Part shown: piece by piece, positions 34,871 through 45,554 of the stretch
Layout of the letters: each line of letters begins with the position of its first letter
How positions within the stretch are numbered: position 1 is the stretch's first letter
NCBI GenBank assembly: GCA_035772405.1
Contig: JAYKKM010000193.1
Span: 2,813,501-2,877,500 of the forward strand
Origin: Chrysogorgia sp. JL179-B06
Lineage: Eukaryota > Cnidaria > Anthozoa > Scleralcyonacea > Chrysogorgiidae
Reading direction: 5' to 3'
Length of the DNA: 64,000 nt
Notes under the pieces: model-generated
What the model saw: only the letters and a program-made list of their open reading frames with translations
The model's database searches: none
What the model was told of the DNA's origin: nothing
Position numbers and translations under genes: made by a program

Positions 34871-34987
34871 ATTTGCATAATGTCATAATTAAAGAATGGT
34901 CATCAGGGATTTATACATAGAAAAACATTTACAAATATAAAACATTTACTAATATGCAGACATGCATGCACTTTCACATCAACACAG

Positions 34988-35755
34988 CTAAGGTTACCTT
35001 TGTTATCCGGCCGGATATCCGGGCCGGATAGTGAGATAATCCCACTATCCGGTATCCGGCCGGATATTTCTAATATTCAGCCCGGATACCGGATATTTTT
35101 TCAAGGCGTATTAAATTTGTGTTAACTTAAAGATGAAAATAGAAATAGAAATTACCATGAATAAAAATACAGTTAGATATCAATACAACAAAACAACAAT
35201 ATTATATGATCTGGTTTACTGTTCCAGTATTGCTGGTTATAGTTAACTATCTTCCTAAATAGACAAAATATGTCAACTTGCAAAATAAAACTAGACTAAC
35301 TGCGGTAAGTAGTTAGTATCAACTTTTAGTAACCACTGTTTTTAAGTATTTAACAACGATCGTATCTCATAAGCTCGTAACTTCGTAGCATGTTTCTACT
35401 GTAGTTCGTAGCACGTTATTTACATACAAAGTTCCATATAAACTTATTTGTGCATCTAATCTTATATGATTGACTGGAGAGTGGAGTCACTGGAGTGTGT
35501 GTCCATAGCATGTGTGTAGAATTTTGATTACCGAAAAGGCGAAAACACTTGTTATTTTTCAACCATACACGTTTGAGCATCTTTGGGCTCTTAGAGAAAA
35601 GACTTTCGGCTTCTTTCCCATTATTTCAAGTCAAAATATGGTGAACACACCCGAAAAGAAGGCCTGAGTCTTGAATAGAAAAATATCCGGCCAGATAGTC
35701 CGGCCAATCCGCTTTCCAGCCGGATAGTAAAAAGCACTATCCGGTGCATCCCTAG
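34988..35755. mobile_element. Non-autonomous hAT-like element with ATCCGGCCGGATA subterminal repeats
   Basis: The right end, read inward, is CTAGGGATGCACCGGATAG, a terminus typical of hAT elements. ATCCGGCCGGATA-type palindromes cluster at both ends (35008-35090 and 35685-35750). The left end (CTAAGGTTACC) is diverged. No transposase ORF in the middle. Confidence 0.55.
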
Positions 35756-35865
35756 AAAAATCGACGAGAAATTAAGGCTGTGATAACGCATTGGTCAGCT
35801 TACCGCTTTTGATCAGGTTACGGAGACCGGAACGACGTTAGTAACTAATGAAATTTGCATTAAAG

Positions 35866-36345
35866 TGTATATGAAATGAAAATTATGTTTGTCTTATTTG
35901 AAAGAACTCTTGAAATGATAAAGGAACTCCATCTATAGTCAGTTTTCATATCGTTCTTGAGATATTGCGATTTGTTTGATATGTAAATAACACACTGCAT
36001 ACGTCACATTGTATAATGAGTTGTTGAGAAACCATGTCATATTATTGAAATTATTCTGTAAAATAAATCGAACTTTCATTATTAGGTGTCATAAGACAAA
36101 TACCCCTTACACGCGCAGTTTAGTGTGACTTTGTTTGATAACTTCAGCGATATTTCTACTTTTCTCATTATTTAATGTGACGTACATGTATATGCAGTGT
36201 GTTATTTACATATCAAACAAATCGTAATATCTCAAGAACGAAAAGAGATATGAAAAAACGATAGATGGAGTTCCTTTATCATTTCAAGAGTTCTTTCAAA
36301 TACGTCAAACTTAATTTTCATTTCATATACACTTTAAATCAAATG
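35866..36345. repeat. Inverted-repeat MITE, family A
   Basis: AAAGTGTATATGAAATGAAA at the left pairs with TTTCATTTCATATACACTTT at the right. Inner arms include TTTGAAAGAACTC, CGTTCTTGAGATATT and ACATATCAAACAAAT. The most complete copy of the family in the window. Confidence 0.85.
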
Positions 36346-36480
36346 AAGAATCGTTATATATAGTATAATTATTCAAAGTATATGCAATTTTCTCTGAATT
36401 ATATTATAAAAGTAATACAATACGTTTTTCCTCGGTCTCTATAACGTGATCGAAAGCCTCGTGAAGACTGAAGTAATAAA

Positions 36481-36730
36481 AACACTTTTATTAGTTTAGT
36501 TTAGTTTATTAGATTTATCACTCTTTTAGGTGAACGGAATAGGGGTTCCGAAGGCCTTCGATTTAAGGTCGTTATCCGAGAAGATCCGAAAATCTTACCA
36601 TTTGCTGACATTATTGCAAAGGCAGCACACTTTCTCCTCAATTATTTTTAAGACCCTGAGTGGAGGTCCGGCCCAGGATTTGAACCTGTGTGTCTCCCAC
36701 CTAATGGACATGTGTGGTAACAGCTGGTTT
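36481..36730 (-). mobile_element. tRNA-derived SINE, family 2, minus-strand copy
   Basis: The reverse complement has CAGGTTCAAATCC (B box), then a conserved body with GATCTTCTCGGATAACGACC and the tail AAAGAGTGATAAATCTAAT. The same order of blocks appears on the plus strand at 61490-61760. The 5' A-box half is shortened in this copy. It lies 250 bp before the acceptor of VWA exon 3. Confidence 0.8.
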
Positions 36731-36980
36731 GAGAAGTTGATTTGTGATAGAAACTTGTAAATTTATATTTAACATTTAAATAGAGATTCCGGCAAACGAG
36801 TTCTATTATTTCAATATAAACACAGTTACATATACGGGCCAAACAGAGCTTGCGTAAGAAGCAAGACATTTTAAGGGGGTATGCTCCCTAGAAAGGCACC
36901 AATCATTTCCTCTTATTACGGGCCTGTAAATGGCCATATTCTGTGCACTTGCCAAAACCTTTGTGCATATTCTTTGTTAG

Positions 36981-37227
36981 ATTCTCTTGGTTTTGACGGA
37001 TGGTCAACAAACGAGAGGAGAGGATATTCCTGATATAGACCTTTTTGAAGCGTCGAAATCATTGAGTAAGAAAGGTGTCGAAGTGTACGTCTTGGGAGTT
37101 GGGGACAACGTGAATATCCCTGAATTGTTACAAATTGCCGCTGATAAAGATGCAAATGTATTCCTTGCCCAAGACTTTGATGATTTGTCAGTACATGTTG
37201 AAGGGCTCCTGAAATCATTCTGTAAAG
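36981..37227 (+). CDS. Secreted VWA/WAP protein, exon 3 (VWA1, C-terminal half)
   Basis: Acceptor TCTTTGTTAG, 82 codons plus one base, donor G|GTACGT (phase 0 in, phase 1 out). The translation starts ILLVLTDGQQTRGED, the strand with the MIDAS aspartate (TDG). It continues to SLSKKGVEVYVLGVGDNVNI, the typical 'G..v..iGvG' strand, and ends with DFDDLSVHVEGLL and a Cys. It completes the VWA domain begun in exon 2, and all three metal-coordinating loops (DxSxS, T, D) are present, so VWA1 looks capable of metal-dependent ligand binding. The domain pair is bounded by phase-1 introns, the usual arrangement for a shuffled extracellular module. Confidence 0.88.
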
Positions 37228-37334
37228 GTACGTGGGAATCTCTAATGACGTCACAAAAACGAAGGTGGTGGGAGATTTAACCAGAATGCTTTGCAAACTG
37301 AAATTAACTCTAATAACACCTTGATATAGTGCAA

Positions 37335-37475
37335 CATTATATAAAGCTCAAATCCTCTCTTTAACTAATGTAACTCTCTGTTTGCCGGTTACACGCTCTA
37401 ACCATTGAGCTACCGAGATTGAGAGCGATGGTTATAATGATGTACTGGTTTGATATAACGTTGTTGGTCATGTTA
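37335..37475 (-). mobile_element. Family 1 SINE fragment
   Basis: The reverse complement shows TAGCTCAATGGTTAGAGCG (A box) and the AACCAGTACATCATTATAAC 5' flank of family 1. The B-box half is degraded. Confidence 0.65.
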
Positions 37476-37666
37476 ACATGAATTAAATATAGGTGAGAGC
37501 TTTCTTCTTGCCATAATCTAATCTTGAAATGCCATCTTCTGATCAGACATTTCTGCAAGGTACAATGTTTACTGCGCGCAAAGAATTTTGGGTTAAATGC
37601 ACAAGTTGCCATTAAGTTGTTACGGTCGATTAGCAATGCACATAAGTAAATTTCCTTTTACAGAAA

Positions 37667-38113
37667 TACTCCAGCCAAAATACAATTGTAGTTCTTATGA
37701 AAGATTTTACTGACTTTAGTTTATTTCCAAAGTTTTAGCATTCAAATCAATTAAGTTAAGAAGATATGGCTAATTGAAGAGTTTGTCCAATGATTCTATC
37801 TCGTATTATGCCTATCAAGCTCCTCTACTTTCCTGCATGAGGAACTAAATAGTTTATTTCGACTAATTTTCGTCCAAAGAGCATTCACAACAGCTATCAC
37901 TATGTGATCGCCATCAAAACAACTCCACTGCCTATAAATATTCACTCAACACGTCATATTTTCAAAACCAATATGGCGTCAAAATCCTCAAATTTTCAAC
38001 TTCAACTAGCCATATCTTTTTCAACTAAATTGATAAGAATGCTGAAATTTTGGAAATAAACTAAAGCCAGTAAGATCTTTCATATGAACTACATTTGTAT
38101 TTTGGCTGGAGTA
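37667..38113. repeat. Inverted-repeat MITE with TACTCCAGCCAAAATACAA ends
   Basis: TACTCCAGCCAAAATACAAT at the left returns as TTTGTATTTTGGCTGGAGTA. Arms of about 75 bp include TTTAGTTTATTTCCAAA and its complement. Confidence 0.85.
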
Positions 38114-38577
38114 CCCCTGGAGTTGTTCATTGTCGGTTCAGTGTTGATAATAGTTTTTGAAGTTTTCTAGTATTGAACCGGGAGAGTTTTGTTTTCGCTT
38201 TACGTTTCTGAAGAACCTTCTTCCATCATAAGGCGTGATTTAAATTCAGTTTGAAATTATAAAATCCTACAATTTACAACTTTTCCACATATCGCTTCAT
38301 TCTTGAGATATTAAGATTTTGTTTGATAATGACTTCTGTATAAAAATCCTGTATATCCTTCGCGAATTACCAAATTGATCACTTAGACTTGTTTAGTGTC
38401 AAAGGATAGACAAACGCACATGCACACTTGCAAGTGTTTTCATTACATAATACTGTTTATTTAGATGAGAGTGTTTTACTAAGAAATATGCAGTGACATA
38501 TTTTCCATATCCTCACTAGTGAAGATATCGATCACGTGATTAAACATTTTCCCATCTTTTGCATTGAATCTATATAA

Positions 38578-38740
38578 TAAAAAGAAAATTACAAGGTGGC
38601 TTGAAGATATGGATTTTATCTTCTCGTGGTAAAAACAATATTTTACTCATTCGCTACGCTCATTCGTAAAATATTGTTTTCTCCACTCGAAGATAAAATT
38701 CATATCTTCGCATGCACTACCGTGTAATATCCTCTCTCTA
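38578..38740. repeat. Foldback with AGATATGGATTTTATCTTC arms
   Basis: GATATGGATTTTATCTTC and ACAATATTTTAC on the left pair with complements at 38650-38710 around CATTCGCTACGCTCATTCG. Confidence 0.65.
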
Positions 38741-38879
38741 TATATGAAGGATGCTTGAAGAAGTCGGCATTGTGAAGTGTGATGTAAATATGTAATCATT
38801 TACATATCAAGTTCAATATACATTGTACGTAAATGTATTGCTATAATAATTTAGAAACAAGTCAAGTTTTAGAACATAT

Positions 38880-38930
38880 TTACTAACGTTTCGTTGCGAA
38901 CTTACAACATCTTCAGAGTAACAATTACAG
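38880..38930 (-). ncRNA. Hammerhead-like core in a Penelope-like end
   Basis: Minus strand: CTGAAGA (38916-38910), one T, then GTTG ... CAAC closing a hairpin, then GAAAC (38892-38888). Both conserved blocks match the hammerhead consensus CUGANGA and GAAA; the single extra base before the stem is non-standard. The sequence after it (GTTAGTAAATATG) is shared with 24421-24480. Confidence 0.45.
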
Positions 38931-39008
38931 GTGTAAAAACTATCTATAATATATATATATTATACCTCAACTATAAATTTTCCAATCAAAGAGCTAGATT
39001 TGTACCAC

Positions 39009-39082
39009 GGCGGGGGAATTCGTCGAAATATTACCCCTCGGGATATATCATCCCTCGGGGTAATATTTCGTCGAATTCCCCT
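39009..39082. repeat. Near-perfect hairpin, GGGGAATTCGTCGAAATATT
   Basis: GGGGAATTCGTCGAAATATT and ACCCCTCGGG mirror CCCTCGGGGT and AATATTTCGTCGAATTCCCC. Confidence 0.85.
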
Positions 39083-39191
39083 CACTCCGGGTCTATAAAT
39101 GATAAAAGTCTATATTTACATAGGAGAATAATTAATTAGACGGCTAACCACTGAGGTAACGAGTTCCGCCCGCGTTCCGCCTGGAAAATCT

Positions 39192-39330
39192 ATAGTCAAA
39201 ATTTACATATCAAACAAATCTTAATATTTCAAGAACGAAGTGACATATAGAAATGTGGTAAGATATGCAAGAGTCTTTATAATTTCAAGAGTTCTTTCAA
39301 ATACAAAGCGTTTATTTTCTATTTTTATTA
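39192..39330. repeat. Family A MITE, single-arm fragment
   Basis: ACATATCAAACAAATCTTAA followed by TTCAAGAACGAAG and AGAGTTCTTTCAAATAC, the order of the right arm of 35866-36345. Confidence 0.65.
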
Positions 39331-40421
39331 TAAAATAAGACAAAGAAATGAACAGTGACGCCATAACCATGTTTGCATAGCCTGAAGTCCAAGAAATATC
39401 CATCCCTCACCAAACGGACAGATATGCTGCAGATATATGCAACAGCACTGTATAACATATGTAACATATCTGCAGAAAACTATCTGTTACATATCTGTAA
39501 CATATAGGAATTTGGCCCCCTAAACATATCTGTCACAGATATGTGACAGATATCTGTAACATCTCTGCAACAGATATATCTGTCACAGATATGTGACAGA
39601 TACTGTTTAAAAGCACATGTAATACAAATCTGTCATGTTTAATACACATCAAAAAATTGATAGCTACTGTAGTAACCCAAACCAAAATCCATTTATGTAT
39701 ACCAATGTATTTATTGACGAATATTGATAGGCCAGTTCACACACTCCAATTTGTTTGATCAGATTCTTCTCCTGATGCATATGATCTACCGACGAGAATA
39801 ACTGACTAACTTTTGAATGTTCATATACAAAGTAAATCAGATACATAGGAGAATTAAACTTGACTAATTGGACCATGTGAACAGGCCTTTCAATATAGGC
39901 ACTTACATACATTTAATTAATTTACATTAAAATAAATAAACTGAAATTCTTAATGTTTTTAAAAATATCACATGTAACACATATTGACATTAGTGTTATT
40001 AAGGCTTTCCCAATAAATTTACAACCAAATATACAAAAATGACCACTAAAATCAGAATAAAGAACTACTGTATCTTTTTTTAATTGTAACAATGTCAAGC
40101 AAAGAAACAGGTATTTAAGAAAAAGGCTTTATTTACATACAAGACATTCAATTTTTACAGTTGATTCCATATTACCTTACTTACAGTAAGCAACTAAGCA
40201 TATTGTTAAGTTACTGTAATCAAGAACATATGTAAAGAAACTATTTATTCAGAAACTAGCAATGATAGCTAATTAAACAAATTATAAACTCTACACCAAA
40301 GCACAACATATTGTATCAATAAAGTAAATATAAGTAATTTCTGTGAAGTTGATTGTCCAGGTTGTTGTAGTCTTGAGAAAGACTATTGTTTATAAATTTA
40401 AACACTAACATGCACAGTTTG

Positions 40422-40555
40422 TTATTTAGAGTACATCTTACTTCTATGTTTTGCCATAAATGTTATTATTTCTGGATCATCTTGTAGACAGCATTTGATT
40501 ACTATTTGAAGAATGGTTTCAACAATGTTTGCCATCTGTTCAATATTGGATCTAT
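40422..40555 (-). CDS. Candidate terminal exon of a nested minus-strand gene
   Basis: On the minus strand, after a T-rich tract and AAG (a weaker acceptor than CAG), two bases and 43 codons run to a TAA stop. The translation contains NIEQMANIVETILQIVIKCC followed by LQDDPEIITFMAKHRSK, a balanced amphipathic helical sequence that does not look like random AT-rich translation. The incoming phase (1) matches the outgoing phase of the candidate exon at 44035-44130, and the junction would encode NE-D-RSNIE. I do not recognise the protein; helical-repeat proteins would give a similar composition. It might belong to a host gene nested in the VWA intron or to the transposon-like structure around it. 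No polyadenylation signal is obvious just downstream. Confidence 0.35.
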
Positions 40556-40884
40556 CTTAAAAAAATTGAAATTCAAAAATTATTCTCCAGCAATATAGTT
40601 AATACCACACTTTTTCCAATTAAGTCACCGACACAGATATTTAAGATTAATTTTAGACCAGTGTTATTAATATCCAGTATAAGTTATAACAACTAAAATA
40701 TTATATATAAATTCTGAAATATTTATATAATACATGCAACTACAGTACCTCTATACACAGCATTTACATTCTCCCAATTTATATATTGAATATGCACTTT
40801 TTTTCACATAAAACATTATGATAATACATACAACCATATATGTTCAGTATATAAATTCTGAATCACGGTTAGTTATCAAACATG

Positions 40885-41725
40885 TATAATATACAATTAT
40901 TGGATTTGGCTTACACATGATAACAAGAATTATCCAGACCTCTTTCAGCCTTCAACTTTGGCAGATAACATTGACCTTGGTCTGGTGAATTCTTGATATC
41001 ATGCTCAACCTTGTCCAATAATTGTTTATTATAATACATTCAAAGTTCATTCTCGTTTCTTATTGGTCAACATACTTGACAGTGAATTCTCAATGTCCGT
41101 CAAATACTATACAATTATTGGATGAAGCTGAGCATGATAAAGAATTATCCAGGCAGGCGCGACGTCATTTCCATAGAATACTGTGAATTATTGGATGGGG
41201 GTGTCCAAAATTAAAATTATTGGACGCTGATGACATCACTAGGAAAAGCACGCGAAAATTACAATATAAAAAAAGGCTTGTAGTAGATTACTACCAGACT
41301 GTCACTTTGTATATTTTTAGTAAGACTATTTTGAACATTGAATTATTGGATTCGGCTTACTAATCACATCAAGAATTATCCAGACCTCAGTCAATCTTAT
41401 CTGCCTCAGCCTTCGGCAGATAACATTGACCTCAGTCTGGACTCTGGATAATTATTTATCATGCTCAGCTTCATCCAATAATTGTATAGTATTCAACGGA
41501 CATTGAGAATTCACTGGAGTATGTTGACCAATAAGAAACGAGAATGAACTTTGAATGTATTATAATAAACAATTATTGGACAAGGTTGAGCATGATATCA
41601 AGAATTCACCAGACCAAGCTAGGTCAATGTTATCTGCCAAAGGCTGAGTGAGGCAAATAACATTTGAAAGAGGTCTGGATAATTCTTGTTATCATGTATA
41701 AACCAAATCCAATAATTGTTTTATT
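40885..41725. repeat. Complex foldback with many CAATTATTGGAT units
   Basis: The arms 40885-41160 and 41420-41725 are inverted copies. Within each, CAATTATTGGA and TCCAATAATTG alternate several times, with AAGAATTATCCAGACC between them. A single related copy is near 7515. Confidence 0.8.
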
Positions 41726-41869
41726 ATACAATAATAAATGTAAAGCCTTTAGAAAGTTTGGGAAGCCATGCAAAGACATTTACATCAGGCAAGAAGACCA
41801 TCAAGCATTGTCTGTTGGTTTTTCAGCCAATCACAGTCAGATTGTATGAGTATTGTATAATAATTCTGA

Positions 41870-41930
41870 TTGTTAGTGAGATGCTCTAACCATGCATTGA
41901 GCTACTGAGACTAGGATGGAGAGGGTTTTA
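41870..41930 (-). mobile_element. Family 1 SINE A-box fragment
   Basis: GTGAGATGCTCTAACCATGC followed by TTGAGCTACTGAGACT is the reverse complement of a family 1 head with a short insertion. Confidence 0.5.
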
Positions 41931-42539
41931 GCCAGCCATCTTTTGGATGGCCATCATTGATTTTGGACTGCCACTTCAAAAACACAGCTTTTGGGTGGAT
42001 GTTTATTATGTGGATGGCTTTTAGACAGCTCGTTAATTTTAGGACAGCTAAAGCGTACAATTTAGTCAATGGCCTCAATTTAGTCAATTGGTGAAACAAC
42101 ATGAATACTAGTAGTATTATAAATACTCGATAAATAATGATTGTGAGTGTACACACTTTTTTTTAATTATTTCAAAATCAATATCATACAGATTTGACGG
42201 TATGCATATGCTCTTTAACAAGCATAATAAAAAATATTAGTAGATAAGATAAACTTAAACTCTGAGTCAAACTTACCAAAATCTCTCAGCTGTAGTTTTG
42301 TCTATCAAGCAGGAATGACAAAATTGCGACTTCATCTATAATATTTTGAAAAGCAAGAAACAACCTTATTAAAATACAGATAACAATTAATAATAAATTA
42401 AAGACTATAACCAAAGTAAGTAATTTATTAGCCTGCTCACAGCCAGAAATTTCTAAACCCGGCCTTAAATTTCGGGCTGCGAGCAGGCTAGTAATTTATT
42501 AAACTATCTTGTTATTCAAAATATATACCGTAGTGATTA

Positions 42540-42775
42540 TTATTACAATACATGATGATCGTCAAGCTCAAATCCTCAGAAAATGAATCCCACACAGTTT
42601 CCTAAGCATTACTGGTATATGGTGAATGTTGTATATACAGTGAATAAAGTAATCAAACCAGCCTTCACAAGAGTCTTGATATTAGAGCATGTCACAGGCA
42701 ATCATCAGGTTACAGGTTTGAGCCATGTGAGGATTTGAGCTTGACAATGTCGTGTCCATGTATGGTCTGAGCTCA
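42540..42775 (+). mobile_element. Family 1 SINE, diverged copy
   Basis: ATCGTCAAGCTCAAATCCTC, TTACTGGTATATGGTGAATG, TTACAGGTTTGAGCCATG and GGATTTGAGCTTGACAATG reproduce the block order of 52745-53110, with the A box eroded. Confidence 0.6.
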
Positions 42776-43350
42776 TTCACTTGGCACTTTGTTTGTTAAC
42801 ATGCATTTTAATTCCATGAAAAATGAAAAATCTATAACTAATTGACAACCGGGCAATATGAAGAAATCTTTTGAATAATGCCAAATGTTTGGAAGTTAAA
42901 TTTATACATAAAAATGATGATAACAACACTTCTAAAACGAAACCAATATCACATGTGCCATTACTCTCTGAATTTGTGCTTTTCAGCAAGGATTTAAATC
43001 CTTAGAAGTTCCCTTTTGTTGATTATTATTCATACTTAATCATATCATAAACAAATGAAAGGTTATGTAAACGGCTATTGCTGATAAATGTTTCTATAAC
43101 ATACCACTTTGTTTCCTGAGATCAAATACCAGTAATATTTAAGGATGGGCTTTCTCTATCACTCAAATTATTTTGATTAGACACATGATATTATATCCGC
43201 ATTTCAATTGCAAAGTAACTACAATGAAATGGAATCCTCTAATACAAAGTTTTTGATAGAGAAGCGAAGTTCAGGCAACTATTTGATTTGCTTCAAACTT
43301 GCAGATGCGTTTAGAACCAGGATTAATATATTAGTAGATCAGAGTCGGAC

Positions 43351-44033
43351 TTATGCATCAGTCAATTCCAGCTGCGACCATCCCCCCCCCGGGACAACCC
43401 CCGGGCATTGGTAAATTTTCATTTTTTTCGTGCAAATGCCCGGGGGTAGGGCAAAAAAGAAGGAACAATGCCCCACCCTTGGGACAGAAAAGCAAAACAA
43501 ATGCCCCACCCCCGGGCCGACAAATTAGTCAATTTCAAAGAATGTACTAAATTAATTACATGTGTTTTAACAATTTATATTTATACCTCTGTTCATTGTT
43601 CTTTTGCGGATTTTTTTTAAAAAAAACAAGGAAAACTATCGTGTTCACTTCAATGAAAACATCGACGAAAGGCTTAGACACACTTGCTTTTATTGCAGAA
43701 AGTTTTTCATTGTAAATACAATATATATAATATGGACTGAAGGAAATTCTTAAACATTGATTCACACTTGAAAACCAACATTCAACAATAATATAAGCTC
43801 TCGTCCTTGCCGATAAAGTCGTCCATTTTGGCATATACGACAAAGGAAACTCGTGGCCGCGGTCTTTTCTCCGTGAGCGACAAATGCCCGGGGGTAATAC
43901 GATATTGACAAATGCCCGGCCCCCGGGTGAACACGCAGCTGCAAATGCCCGGCCGTGGGGACAAGTAAGCGTGGAAATGCCCCACACTGTCCCGGGGGGG
44001 GGATGGTCGCAGCTGGAATTGACTGATGCATTA
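43351..44033. repeat. Inverted-repeat element with TGCATCAGTCAATTCCAGC ends
   Basis: TGCATCAGTCAATTCCAGCT and AGCTGGAATTGACTGATGCA bound a 680-bp element with several CCCGGG-centred G/C tracts. Adjacent bases TTA on both sides suggest a TTA (or TA) duplication. It sits exactly at the donor of the candidate exon 44035-44130. Confidence 0.85.
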
Positions 44034-44034
44034 C

Positions 44035-44130
44035 CTTCGTTCTTCGAACTTTGCTGAAACATCACTGCCGTATTTACTCCAGCATGCCAGTATTTTATAA
44101 GACCAACGAATGATTGATGATCAGCCACTT
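44035..44130 (-). CDS. Candidate internal exon of a nested minus-strand gene
   Basis: On the minus strand, two bases and 31 codons plus one (phase 1 in and out). The open sequence includes VADHQSFVGLIKYWHAGVN and TAVMFQQSSKNE and ends at GAAG|GTAATG. Removing the inverted-repeat element at 43351-44033 would restore GAAG|GTAAGTCCG, a consensus donor. That is the main reason to believe this was a real exon before the element arrived. The acceptor (TTCTAAAG) is poor and no start codon in frame lies just upstream, so at least one more 5' exon would be needed. Protein family not recognised. Confidence 0.35.
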
Positions 44131-44564
44131 CTTTAGAATTGGTAACACAAACTCACAAAGCAATTTGCCAAACAAAGAATCCAAGACACAAAGCAGCATG
44201 CCATAAATTCAACTTTCAGCGACAACAGAATTCAAATATGGCGCAGCATATTAACGTTAACTCGCTAAGACCTCTGGGAATGCCCATATACGGAATAATT
44301 GCTTTTTAACTTGCAACCTCGTTACACCTTGCAGGAGAAGAGCCTGGGTACGAGATCGATGAATTTGCAGCCCTCTACCTGATAATTCCTAAGCCTGTTA
44401 CTGTTAATAATAGCCTGAAGCGAGTTAGTGTATCTTGCGGGTTTATAAAGCTGCCGTACCGCGCTTGATTATTATTATTATTATTATTATGACATATGAC
44501 TAAACTTGGAAAATCATTTGAAGCCCAATGGTATAACATACAGATGAATAAAAACTCGAATAGA

Positions 44565-44765
44565 ATATTCTATAGAATATTTAGAATATTCTATAGAATA
44601 TTCTATTGGCACCCATAAGTGTCGTATAGAAAATCTAAAGATAATACTCTGTTGGAAGAAAAACCAATATGCTATAGAAAATTCAATGGAATATTCTATT
44701 GACACTTTAGTGTCATACTACAGAATATTCCAACAGAATATTCTATTGGATTCTATAGAACATTT
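44565..44765. repeat. Palindromic array of GAATATTCTATAGAATATTC
   Basis: Self-complementary units repeat about eight times, interspersed with two CACTTATGGGTGCC / GACACTTTAGTGTC segments. Confidence 0.75.
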
Positions 44766-45554
44766 TCGTAAGAGAGGAACCTGAAAAATGTACCATTATT
44801 TAAGAACTTTAATTTCAAATTGACCAGGTGTCTTATTCAGAAGGTGACCTTTGTGTTTGTGATAATTGTTTTGTATTGCAATTGACAACAAATCCATAAC
44901 AACTATTTGTAATCTAAAATTATATGAAGAAAAAATAGTCTGGCTCTAACATATCTGCCAAGTAACTGTAAACAATATACAGACAGGGTACAGATATGTT
45001 GACAGACAATCCACGTATCTGTAAAATATCTGCATATTTCCTACAGATATTTTGCAGATATACCAAAACACCAGACAGATATCATGCAGTACTGTGACAG
45101 ATATGTGACAGATACCTACAGATATTTGACATATATGTTAGTTTGGTGAGGGATATCACATCCAAAGAAAAGTTGTTTTGAGAACCCCTTGCCCCCAGAA
45201 ATTATGTACATGTGTATATAGTTTGGATTTCAGTGGTTCGAGACTAAGAGTTCAGGAATGCAAAAACATGGCTGAAAACAAAGTCGATTCTTTTCCTAGC
45301 ACTCCTGTGTTATCGGTATGAATGAAAATTTAAAATGTACTGGGCCACGAAACTAAAACAAAATGTATAGTTGGGTCGTGAAACCATCCAGGGAAATTTG
45401 GTTGGGTCACGAAACTTTAACAAGAATTTTCAGTTTTCCTTCTGCACCCCTCCCGGGTGCATGGAATTAATGACAGCTCCCTCAGTTGAACTATAGCTAA
45501 AAATGACAGGTATTAGCTATGTACAATCATAATGATTTTGAGTGTCATACTGTC

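Larger units (their letters stand above)
39404..45152. mobile_element. Candidate 5.7-kb DNA transposon with CCCTCACCAAAC ends
   Basis: CCCTCACCAAAC at 39404 is exactly mirrored by GTTTGGTGAGGG ending 45152. Inside both ends, over about 200 bp, lie arrays of CAGATATGTGACAGATA / ATCTGTCACA units in both orientations, as subterminal transposase sites often look. The bases outside (..ATATCCAT and ATATCACA) allow a short ATATC-type target duplication but do not prove one. No transposase is recognisable. The interior carries two exon-like minus-strand segments, SINE pieces and two nested foldbacks. It could instead be two separate insertions of one short family in opposite orientation. Confidence 0.45.

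Noticed and set aside
42290..42352. Minus-strand segment after TATTATAG encoding EVAILSFLLDRQNYS and a stop, with GTAAGT just beyond
   Set aside because: The incoming phase fits the nested gene candidate, but the stop precedes the donor and the segment cannot be joined to 40422-40555 in frame. It might be an alternative terminal exon; not enough to annotate.
43556..44128. 190-codon minus-strand ORF
   Set aside because: Reads from the candidate exon straight into the inverted-repeat element. The long frame is a by-product of the G/C-rich repeat.
45268..45315. ATG followed by 15 codons (MAENKVDSFPSTPVLS) and a GTATGA donor-like site
   Set aside because: Looks like a first exon, but it is on the plus strand within the VWA intron, has no following exon in phase, and the donor is weak.
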